A stretch of 5,719 nt of DNA from Firmicutes bacterium UBA4049 (lineage in GTDB: Bacteria > Bacillota > Desulfotomaculia > Desulfotomaculales > Nap2-2B), in NCBI GenBank assembly GCA_002382755.1, contig DFZT01000069.1:5512-11230 (forward strand), read 5' to 3'. Below are positions 1 to 4,034 of this stretch, piece after piece (within the stretch, counting starts at the first letter, position 1; every line of letters starts with the position of its first letter). The notes beneath the pieces are model-generated. The model searched no databases. It saw nothing but the letters and a program-made list of their open reading frames with translations, and had not been told where the DNA came from. The position numbers and the translations under genes were made by a program.

Positions 1-392
1 TATTCTTCACGTCTTGTCGAACCCCGGCCGCCACGTTTAGCTTCCGTGCTGCGCCGGAGGCGAGTCTGCTTTTCATCGCTTTCTTTAAGAAATTTATTTA
101 ATTTCTCTTCAAAAGAAGCAGCCAGCCTGCCTTTTTGGCAACCATTTACTCCGGCCGCAACTTCAACCTGTTTGATAGACAGGCCAATCTTACCCCGGGA
201 ATCGACAGAAATTACTTTAACTGCTACTCGATCATTTTCTTTTAAAAAATCATTAATGTCTCTTACATAAATCCTGGCGACTTCCGATATATGAACTAAA
301 CCTGTTTCGCCATCCGGGAGTTGAATAAAAGCGCCAAAATTGGTAATTCCCTTGACGATACCTTCCAGGACACTCCCTAATTTAGCCGGCAT
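1..392 (-). CDS. yabR: S1 RNA-binding domain protein (YabR family), reaching the window edge
   Basis: The reading frame gives 130 codons followed by TA at the window edge, so the stop (TAA or TAG) is probably cut by one base; B. subtilis YabR has a similar length. Residues 5-75 form an S1 OB-fold, with GSVLEGIVKGITNFGAFIQL at the start, then GLVHISEV, and KVISVDSRGKIGLSIKQ at the end. The C-terminal third is charged and ends in an Arg/Gly-rich tail, as in the family, consistent with binding RNA or the ribosome in the cytoplasm. The start is ATG at 392-390. The best Shine-Dalgarno, AAGGAGG at 409-415, is about 16 bases away, longer than ideal, but no closer in-frame start exists. It lies directly after divIC, as in Bacillus, but has its own strong promoter. 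The exact cellular role of the family is not settled. Confidence 0.93.
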   Translation of the reverse strand, partial: MPAKLGSVLEGIVKGITNFGAFIQLPDGETGLVHISEVARIYVRDINDFLKENDRVAVKVISVDSRGKIGLSIKQVEVAAGVNGCQKGRLAASFEEKLNKFLKESDEKQTRLRRSTEAKRGGRGSTRREE

Positions 393-438
393 AACCCTTT
401 TTAGATATCCTCCTTGAAGCCAGAAAAGACCTATGTAA

Positions 439-468
439 ATTATATGCAGGAAAATAAAAAGGTGTCAA
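439..468 (-). promoter_or_regulatory. SigA-type promoter of yabR
   Basis: On the minus strand an exact TTGACA (468-463) is followed after 18 bases by an exact TATAAT (444-439). The start of transcription should fall near 432, about 40 bases before the yabR ATG. It sits entirely in the 86-base gap between divIC and yabR, so yabR can be made independently of divIC at a high constitutive level. Both hexamers are seen; activity is inferred. Confidence 0.8.
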
Positions 469-478
469 GAGATTATCT

Positions 479-841
479 TTATTGTTTTTTATCCGGTTGC
501 GCAGTTATAATCCGCGATTCACCGGACTTAACCAGACCTAATTTCTCCCTTGCCATCTGCTCAATGTACTGATCCGACTGAACAAGTTTTAACTGCTTGC
601 GCATTTGATCATTCTTATCCTGAAGCTCAACCACCTTTTTTTGAACTTCCTTCATCTCGTTCTGCATTGCATAGAGCTTCTTAAACTGCAGCGTAAAGGA
701 GACAACGAGATAAATCAGCAGGAGAATAAGTATAAGAGATGAAAGTCTGCTGACTGGAAAACGAAAATTTTTCTTATGTTTTGGAAGGAACTTACGGGAA
801 CTGACTTTCTCCTTTTTCTGCCGGCGGACAGGCGAGATCAA
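479..841 (-). CDS. divIC: cell-division protein DivIC/FtsB family (septum formation initiator)
   Basis: This 120-residue bitopic membrane protein has the typical DivIC/FtsB layout. A basic cytoplasmic N-terminus (RRQKKEK, KHKK) is followed by one transmembrane segment at about 33-51, a heptad-like coiled coil at about 53-90, and the signature YIEQMAREKLGLVKSGE at 92-108. In the family it pairs with FtsL/DivIB at the division site and helps activate septal peptidoglycan synthesis. The start is TTG at 841-839; no ATG occurs before the membrane segment. GGAGG about 10 bases upstream supports the TTG. The TTG overlaps the TGA of the upstream HTH gene as TTGA, implying translational coupling. No clear terminator follows. 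Position between yabQ and yabR matches Bacillus. Confidence 0.95.
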   Translation of the reverse strand: MISPVRRQKKEKVSSRKFLPKHKKNFRFPVSRLSSLILILLLIYLVVSFTLQFKKLYAMQNEMKEVQKKVVELQDKNDQMRKQLKLVQSDQYIEQMAREKLGLVKSGESRIITAQPDKKQ

Positions 842-1071
842 GATTCGCTTTCCTCCCCCTCATCTACATCAAAAATCCCTAAATCTCCATGGACTACTAT
901 TACAACCTCATACCCCTTATTGCGGGCACGGTTAAACAAAGTCGCCACTGTGCTGCTGCTCAGGCGAAGCTTTTGAGCAACCTGCTCATTGGAATACCCC
1001 GTTTCCTTCAGCACAACCACCTGGCGTTCGCGAAAACTTAATTTCTCAACGCCTCTAATTTCTATTTGCAA
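838..1071 (-). CDS. small LuxR/sigma-region-4-like helix-turn-helix protein
   Basis: A 77-residue protein. Residues 11-50 (LSFRERQVVVLKETGYSNEQ, then VAQKLRLSSSTVATLFNRAR) match the pattern of LuxR C-terminal and sigma-70 region 4 HTH domains: an LxxRERxVxxL start, an SNEQVAQKL helix, and SSSTV leading into the recognition helix. After this come a hydrophobic strand, YEVVIVV (54-60), and an acidic tail, GIFDVDEGEESES. There is no receiver or sensor domain, so it is either a stand-alone DNA-binding protein or an adapter. The only possible start is TTG at 1071-1069: an in-frame TAA lies six codons upstream and no ATG follows. Its ribosome site is weak (GGGG about 9 bases upstream). It overlaps divIC by four bases, so it probably acts with, or regulates, divIC. 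The Bacillus cluster has no such gene here. Function is not known to me. Confidence 0.82.
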   Translation of the reverse strand: MQIEIRGVEKLSFRERQVVVLKETGYSNEQVAQKLRLSSSTVATLFNRARNKGYEVVIVVHGDLGIFDVDEGEESES

Positions 1072-1086
1072 AGGATAGTACCCCGG

Positions 1087-1095
1087 TTATCCACA
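1087..1095 (+). promoter_or_regulatory. DnaA-box match
   Basis: TTATCCACA is identical to the high-affinity DnaA box. It lies in the 85-base gap upstream of the HTH-divIC pair and abuts a palindromic tract. This cluster usually lies near oriC in Firmicutes, so a DnaA-responsive site is conceivable. A single exact 9-mer is not rare enough to prove function. Confidence 0.4.
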
Positions 1096-1114
1096 AGACT
1101 TGTACAACTTGTTG
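1093..1114. promoter_or_regulatory. nested palindromes upstream of HTH-divIC, possible operator
   Basis: Three overlapping dyads are visible: ACAAGACTTGT (1093-1103, five-base arms), TTGTACAA (1100-1107, perfect), and CAACTTGTTG (1105-1114, four-base arms). They sit between yabQ and the HTH gene and share bases with the DnaA box. The dyads could bind a dimeric regulator, such as the HTH protein itself. I see no convincing -35/-10 pair in this gap. Function is inference. Confidence 0.35.
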
Positions 1115-1156
1115 ACATTTTAATTTAATTATTCTTTATCTTACATAAAAATCCTT

Positions 1157-1525
1157 CTACATTAAGAAAATCTTTTTAATCTTCTTTACAAAATACCGGA
1201 TACCGGAAACGGGCAGTTCAAAAATTCTGCAAAACAATAAATAAAAAAACCGGCTAAAAAATTTTGAATAAAATAAAATACCAAGAACCAGCGCCAAGAA
1301 AACATAAAAACGAACTTCACCCTGGTTTGCCAGAAGAAGAAGAATAAGAGCCGCTGCGGTAAACAACAACCAAAAAAGGAGATCGCCTACAAAAACAGCT
1401 CTCCTTTTAATATATAAAATCCTGCCGCAAGCCCTGTAAAAATCGTATAGCAGCCCGCCCAGGAAACCAATTCCAATTATGCAGGCGAAGGTAATCAAAC
1501 TTTTACCCAAAGCACCCAAAGCCAT
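1157..1525 (-). CDS. yabQ: spore cortex biosynthesis membrane protein YabQ
   Basis: A 122-residue integral membrane protein. Family features are clear: GGLLYDFYRACGRIL (23-37), GDLLFWLLF (47-55) and NQGEVRFYVFLALVLGILFY (67-86). Likely membrane segments lie at about 8-28, 47-66 and 71-88, and the C-terminus is strongly basic (KKIKKIF). In B. subtilis YabQ is made in the mother cell under SigE, sits in the forespore outer membrane and is needed for cortex formation. I chose ATG at 1525-1523, which follows the yabP stop by 13 bases and has a weak GGTGG site. A longer frame opening at 1663 would overlap yabP by more than 100 bases and add a non-family N-terminus. The gene is co-transcribed with yabP. 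Confidence 0.92.
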   Translation of the reverse strand: MALGALGKSLITFACIIGIGFLGGLLYDFYRACGRILYIKRRAVFVGDLLFWLLFTAAALILLLLANQGEVRFYVFLALVLGILFYSKFFSRFFYLLFCRIFELPVSGIRYFVKKIKKIFLM

Positions 1526-1538
1526 AAAACCGCCACCA

Positions 1539-1823
1539 TCACTTGCTGAAACAGCCGAATACTTTATTCTTTCCCCGCAGCCGCTGAATAGTTTTGGATT
1601 TTTCCTTAAACTGAATTGCTGCAAAAAAACCCTGCGCGGTGAGTGTGCCCTTTTCCAGATCAAGCTGGGTTATACTTAAGCCTTCTCCTTTGAGAGATAA
1701 AACCCCCATATTGGTGTCCAGCATAATTTCATCATCATTGAATTTCTCTACATGCTGAACCCCTGCAAGAGCCAGATTCTTCCGGTCTGTAAGCGTCACC
1801 TTATTTCCGGCCTGTTCCTCCAT
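1539..1823 (-). CDS. yabP: sporulation protein YabP
   Basis: A 94-residue protein with the YabP/YqfC family pattern: HxVxLxDRKxLxLxGVxxVExFxDxEIxLDTxMGxLxLKGEGLxI, seen here from KVTLTDRKNLALAGVQHVEK (8-27) to LSLKGEGLSITQLDLEKG (42-59). The fold is expected to be mostly beta. YabP is a mother-cell sporulation protein made together with YabQ; in B. subtilis the pair is under SigE. ATG at 1823-1821 has AAGGAG nine bases upstream, which is ideal. A SigE-type promoter lies about 30 bases upstream of the start codon. The C-terminus (GKNKVFGCFSK) ends just before yabQ. Confidence 0.94.
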   Translation of the reverse strand: MEEQAGNKVTLTDRKNLALAGVQHVEKFNDDEIMLDTNMGVLSLKGEGLSITQLDLEKGTLTAQGFFAAIQFKEKSKTIQRLRGKNKVFGCFSK

Positions 1824-1852
1824 TTAAACCTTCTCCTTACCGAAATTTATAT

Positions 1853-1882
1853 ATTGTATGCCTTGAAGGAGGAAGAATATGC
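1853..1882 (-). promoter_or_regulatory. SigE promoter of yabP-yabQ
   Basis: On the minus strand GCATATT (1882-1876) matches the SigE -35 consensus KMATATT. It is followed after 15 bases by CATACAAT (1860-1853), an exact SigE -10. Transcription should begin near 1846, giving a leader of about 20 bases before yabP. This agrees with the mother-cell control known for yabP in Bacillus. It lies just downstream of the terminator of the previous gene, so yabP-yabQ is probably a separate sporulation unit. Confidence 0.8.
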
Positions 1883-1904
1883 GCAAAAAATATGCGCAAA
1901 AAAA
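1878..1904. repeat. 13-bp tandem direct repeat, two copies
   Basis: TATGCGCAAAAAA occurs twice head to tail (1878-1890 and 1891-1903, with one extra A). The distal copy supplies the U-tract of the upstream terminator, and the proximal copy contains part of the yabP SigE -35. The repeat therefore also duplicates the GCATATT -35 sequence. Confidence 0.9.
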
Positions 1905-1922
1905 TGTGGCCTTAAAGGCCAC
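1897..1922 (-). terminator. intrinsic terminator of the SpoIID-like gene
   Basis: On the minus strand GTGGCC (1922-1917) pairs with GGCCAC (1911-1906) across a five-base loop. It is followed one base later by seven Ts (1904-1898). It begins four bases after the TAA of the SpoIID-like gene. Its core resembles the hairpin after rqcP. Confidence 0.85.
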
Positions 1923-1926
1923 TTTG

Positions 1927-2871
1927 TTATCCCCAGAGTTTGCGAATTTGTATATTCTTATAATAAAACCTTACAATATCTTCCGGTGATGAACCTTTCT
2001 CGGCCAGTCTTTTAGCCCCCCATTGACACATCCCTACCCCGTGCCCGTATCCTCTTCCACTAAGAACCAACGAGCCTCCTTTAACTGCTACACCGGCAAG
2101 TAAAGTGGAACGCATCAACTCGCTTCCTATGGCAAGCCGTAGAGCCGGTGCGCTTACCGTAACGTTCCCGAGCTGCAGCTGCTCAACTCTTCCGGAAGGG
2201 CCTCGTTTTACGACTTTTGCGGATTCAATAGCCCCGGCATCCTTTCCGGTTACTTTATTTACCGCCTGGCGAACCTGTTCGATCGGTATCCGCTTTTCCC
2301 ACAGGCGATTCTCAGGTTTTGTGATGGAAAGGCAGTTATCTTTTACTCCCGCTTTAACATAGGGAGTTGGCGTTTTAGTATAACCGAGCCCCTCGGCCGC
2401 GGAGGCTGTAACCCCTCCATCACAAGCATTAAACCAGACTTTAATGTACTGACCATTATAAGTGACCACCTTACCCCGGGTAAGTTTCACAGCCTGGCGC
2501 ACACGATCGTTTATTCTTGAAGAATTGTAAGCCTGAGATTCCTGTACATTAGTGGATACATCGGTACCGTGCAGTTGACGCACTTGACCGCTTTGGATGT
2601 TTTCCATCGTAAAGGTTCTCGCAAGGATTGCCTGGGCCGCAAGGGCATTTACCGGCCAGGCGGGCTCCATTTCCGCCGCCACCACGCCGGCTACATAATC
2701 CTCAAGCTTAATTTGCTTTTTTTGCCCGGTCTCGCTCACGTAAATCGAAATAGTTGGCTCTTTTTGCGGGGCGCCAGGAACCGGCTTGCGGGAAACCTGG
2801 CGGGCGCATGCCGTCACCAGAAGACAAAGTATAAAACCAGTCACCAGCATCCCAGTGAACCGTTTCTTCAA
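1927..2871 (-). CDS. SpoIID/LytB-domain lipoprotein (putative spore or cell-wall lytic transglycosylase)
   Basis: A 314-residue protein. Residues 1-22 are a lipoprotein signal (KKR, hydrophobic core, lipobox VTAC with Cys22), so it should be anchored by lipid outside the membrane, unlike Bacillus SpoIID, which uses an uncleaved membrane anchor. The SpoIID domain runs from about 53 to 310. LEDYVAGVVAAEMEPAWP (56-73) contains Glu67 at the position of the SpoIID catalytic glutamate. NALAAQAILARTF (75-87) follows, then WFNACDGG (146-153) and a second cysteine at 180, which could help bind metal. The terminal signature is GYGHGVGMCQWGAKRLAEKG (274-293). The family cleaves denuded glycan strands during engulfment. 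The TTG start at 2871-2869 has AAGGAGG eight bases upstream. It has its own long leader and terminator. Whether it replaces or supplements the true spoIID cannot be decided here. Confidence 0.9.
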   Translation of the reverse strand: MKKRFTGMLVTGFILCLLVTACARQVSRKPVPGAPQKEPTISIYVSETGQKKQIKLEDYVAGVVAAEMEPAWPVNALAAQAILARTFTMENIQSGQVRQLHGTDVSTNVQESQAYNSSRINDRVRQAVKLTRGKVVTYNGQYIKVWFNACDGGVTASAAEGLGYTKTPTPYVKAGVKDNCLSITKPENRLWEKRIPIEQVRQAVNKVTGKDAGAIESAKVVKRGPSGRVEQLQLGNVTVSAPALRLAIGSELMRSTLLAGVAVKGGSLVLSGRGYGHGVGMCQWGAKRLAEKGSSPEDIVRFYYKNIQIRKLWG

Positions 2872-2879
2872 TTTTTTTT

Positions 2880-2886
2880 CCTCCTT
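2880..2886 (-). promoter_or_regulatory. ribosome binding site fixing the TTG start of the SpoIID-like gene
   Basis: AAGGAGG on the minus strand lies eight bases (all T on the plus strand) before TTG at 2871. It is near-perfectly complementary to the 16S 3' end. No other in-frame start is nearer, so TTG is well supported. Confidence 0.85.
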
Positions 2887-2922
2887 GTACTAAATAAGTA
2901 TTTTTATTCTTAACCCGGAGGG

Positions 2923-2958
2923 AAAAAAATATGTGTTCACTGAAAGGCACCTTAACAC
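2923..2958 (-). terminator. possible attenuator/terminator hairpin in the leader of the SpoIID-like gene
   Basis: On the minus strand GTGTT (2958-2954) pairs with AACAC (2937-2933), with a small inner AAG/CTT element. The stem is followed by ATA and seven Ts (2929-2923). The stem is AU-rich and weak. A GGAGG just before the stem could instead pair with CCTCC just after the T-run, giving a competing fold. This would suit an attenuator or the 3' end of a leader RNA, but it is unproven. Confidence 0.35.
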
Positions 2959-3010
2959 CTCCCGCTAGCTTTTTCCGCTTTTGAAAAGATAACCTTTACT
3001 AATTAATAAT

Positions 3011-3030
3011 AGTCCTTCAAGTTGAGGACT
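3011..3030. other. hairpin at the end of repeat unit A
   Basis: AGTCCT (3011-3016) and AGGACT (3025-3030) form a perfect six-base dyad with an eight-base loop. The second arm is the edge of repeat unit A. No T-run follows on either strand, so it is not a standard terminator. It may close the structure of the leader RNA. Confidence 0.5.
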
Positions 3031-3087
3031 TTATTTTGGGCAAGGCGCCCTCACTTAAGGTATCTTTTCTTAAGGCAGTTTTTGGAG

Positions 3088-3111
3088 CTAAACAAACACA
3101 CCATCCCTCAT
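3088..3111 (-). CDS. putative leader peptide MRDGVFV (unit A)
   Basis: ATG at 3111-3109 opens a seven-codon frame ending in TAG. AGGAGG (3126-3121) lies nine bases upstream, an ideal distance. Compared with the unit B copy, three differences are synonymous third-position changes and one is a conservative Phe/Leu change. Start, stop and Shine-Dalgarno are all kept. That pattern suggests the peptide is translated. It may be a leader peptide; no function is recognised. Confidence 0.4.
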   Translation of the reverse strand: MRDGVFV

Positions 3112-3199
3112 GACACACCACCTCCTGCAATGGTTAGGACATTATTATGGGCAAGGCGCCCTCACTAAAGGCATCTTTTTAGAGGCAGTTTTTTTAAAG

Positions 3200-3223
3200 C
3201 TAAACAAGTACGCCATCTCTCAT
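3200..3223 (-). CDS. putative leader peptide MRDGVLV (unit B)
   Basis: ATG at 3223-3221 opens a seven-codon frame ending in TAG. GGAGG (3236-3232) lies eight bases upstream. It is the paralogue of the unit A peptide and would be the first ORF of the transcript from the promoter near 3257-3265, with its ATG about 27 bases after the predicted start. Confidence 0.4.
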   Translation of the reverse strand: MRDGVLV

Positions 3224-3256
3224 ACAAGCTACCTCCCCGGATGGTATATAATGTTA

Positions 3257-3285
3257 ATTATAGCATTATTAGGCAAGTGTTGTAA
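3257..3285 (-). promoter_or_regulatory. extended -10 SigA-type promoter of the repeat leader and SpoIID-like gene
   Basis: On the minus strand TGC (3265-3263) directly precedes an exact TATAAT (3262-3257), which is an extended -10. A weak -35 (ATTACA, 4 of 6) lies 18 bases upstream. The start would be near 3250, at the border of repeat unit B, giving a leader of about 380 bases before the SpoIID-like gene. Confidence 0.6.
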
Positions 3286-3324
3286 TAAACTAAAAATGGC
3301 CAAGAAGTGACCTTAAACAGACAT

Positions 3325-3351
3325 AAAAAAGAAGATCGCCAGATTTCTTCT
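3325..3351 (-). terminator. second terminator-like hairpin after rqcP
   Basis: On the minus strand GAAG plus ATC pair with GAT plus CTTC around a TGGC loop, with an AA bulge on the 5' arm (3350-3331). Six Ts follow (3330-3325). It could back up the first terminator and insulate the leader promoter just downstream. Confidence 0.5.
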
Positions 3352-3353
3352 GC

Positions 3354-3380
3354 TTGCTCTTAATTACTTATTAAGAGCAA
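3354..3380. other. perfect 11-bp inverted repeat
   Basis: TTGCTCTTAAT (3354-3364) and ATTAAGAGCAA (3370-3380) are exact reverse complements separated by five bases. No T-run follows on either strand. It lies between two terminator-like hairpins, and may stabilise the 3' end of the rqcP mRNA or be a protein-binding site. Confidence 0.6.
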
Positions 3381-3402
3381 TAAAAGAGGGCCTTTAAGGC
3401 CC
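3379..3402 (-). terminator. intrinsic terminator after rqcP
   Basis: On the minus strand GGGCC (3402-3398) pairs with GGCCC (3392-3388), directly after the rqcP TAG. The stem is followed by TCTTTTATT. The U-tract is interrupted, so termination may be partial. Confidence 0.65.
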
Positions 3403-3684
3403 CTACAGGTAATCTTCTTGGTCGTCGTTTCCTATTTTCCTGTCTTCAAGGATTTTGTACATTTGTGAAACCAGCTTGGCGGGCATGCTCTCCGCCAACA
3501 TGCAGACTTCTACCTTAAGCCGGCGACGCCCCAGGCTAATTTCAACGATATCGCCGGGTTTAACATCGACGCCCGCTTTTGCCACACGCCCGTTTATACT
3601 GACCAGTCCCCGATCACACACTTCCTTGGCTATTGTTCTTCTTTTGATCAACCGGGAAACTTTCAAGTATTTATCTACCCGCAC
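3403..3684 (-). CDS. rqcP: S4-domain ribosome quality-control protein RqcP (YabO)
   Basis: A 93-residue protein with the near-invariant RqcP opening MRVDKYLKVSRLIKRRTIAK. The S4 RNA-binding fold covers about 1-60 (DRGLVSINGRVAKAGVDVKP, then GDIVEI). It matches B. subtilis YabO/RqcP (86 residues) apart from a slightly longer acidic tail (GNDDQEDYL). RqcP works with RqcH on stalled 50S subunits, supporting poly-alanine tailing of incomplete peptides. The start is GTG at 3684-3682; a weak GGTG precedes it by a few bases, and no ATG fits the family N-terminus. It follows hup by 42 bases and is the last gene of the mazG-hup-rqcP operon. Confidence 0.95.
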   Translation of the reverse strand: MRVDKYLKVSRLIKRRTIAKEVCDRGLVSINGRVAKAGVDVKPGDIVEISLGRRRLKVEVCMLAESMPAKLVSQMYKILEDRKIGNDDQEDYL

Positions 3685-3726
3685 AATATCACCAAAAATG
3701 AAAATAATTCCAAAAGACGCACTAAA

Positions 3727-3999
3727 TCAGGAAATTACTTCTCTTAACGATTTTCCGGCCTTAAACACAGGCACACGGGTCGCGGCGATGTCAATTTCCT
3801 GCCCCGTCTGAGGGTTGCGGCCCTTACGGGCGGCGCGTTCTCTAATCTCAAACGTCCCGAACCCTACCAACTGAACCCTGTCACCCCTTACCAGAGCTTC
3901 TTCGACAGTTTCAATCAGGGCTGAAACCGCCCTTTCCGCATCTTTTTTAGTAAGATCCGATTTTTCGGCTACCTGTGCAATCAGTTCTGCCTTGTTCAT
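3727..3999 (-). CDS. hup: HU family DNA-binding protein
   Basis: A 90-residue HU protein of standard length. The dimerisation helices occupy about 1-40 ([20 protein letters not shown]...). GFGTF is at 46-50. The beta-arm carries RNPQTG (61-66), including the intercalating proline, and the protein ends in [14 protein letters not shown]. It bends and compacts DNA in the nucleoid. I chose ATG at 3999; AGGGGGG five bases upstream is its ribosome site. A TTG at 4014 overlaps that site and would add a non-family N-terminus. The gene lies 35 bases after mazG. B. subtilis lacks an HU gene at this place, so this is a lineage-specific arrangement. Confidence 0.96.
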   Translation of the reverse strand: MNKAELIAQVAEKSDLTKKDAERAVSALIETVEEALVRGDRVQLVGFGTFEIRERAARKGRNPQTGQEIDIAATRVPVFKAGKSLREVIS

Positions 4000-4034
4000 A
4001 AATACCCCCCTCAATGGATTTTGGTATGCTTTTA

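Larger units (their letters stand above)
3025..3246 (-). repeat. two tandem 111-bp units, candidate structured leader RNA
   Basis: Unit A (3025-3135) and unit B (3136-3246) abut exactly and align end to end with only small indels. On the minus strand each unit has, in order: a CCAT/ATGG dyad around a Shine-Dalgarno and ATG; a seven-codon ORF ending in TAG; an A-rich linker; a hairpin with a conserved AAAGAT in its loop; an invariant block GTGAGGGCGCCTTGCCC; and a terminal GTCCT. The hairpin stem differs between units yet pairs in both (CTTAAG/CTTAAG in A, CTAAA/TTTAG in B). An extended -10 promoter lies directly upstream of unit B. The pattern does not match the tandem glycine, GEMM or T-box consensus as I know them. 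I do not recognise the family. Confidence 0.9.

Noticed and set aside
1112..1140. Plus-strand TTGACA in the yabQ-HTH gap
   Set aside because: No acceptable -10 at the right distance and no plus-strand gene downstream.
1526..1663. Longer YabQ start
   Set aside because: It would overlap yabP almost to its middle and add residues unlike the YabQ family. ATG at 1525 fits the family N-terminus.
2708..2950. GTG-start ORF with GGGAGG upstream, 80 codons, beginning MPFSEHIFF
   Set aside because: Two thirds overlap the well-supported SpoIID-like gene in another frame, and its sequence there is just the shifted reading of that gene. The Shine-Dalgarno is noted, but no family resemblance is seen.
3025..3246. 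Tandem glycine riboswitch, GEMM (c-di-GMP) riboswitch, T-box or CRISPR
   Set aside because: The hallmark sequences of those RNAs as I know them are absent, and two abutting units without spacers are not a CRISPR array.
3110..3310. Plus-strand ORF of 66 codons across the tandem repeats
   Set aside because: No ribosome site, runs antisense through the repeat units, and resembles nothing known. The ribosome sites and micro-ORFs are on the other strand.
4000..4014. TTG start for HU
   Set aside because: This TTG is the edge of the ribosome site of the real ATG, and HU proteins begin MNKAEL.
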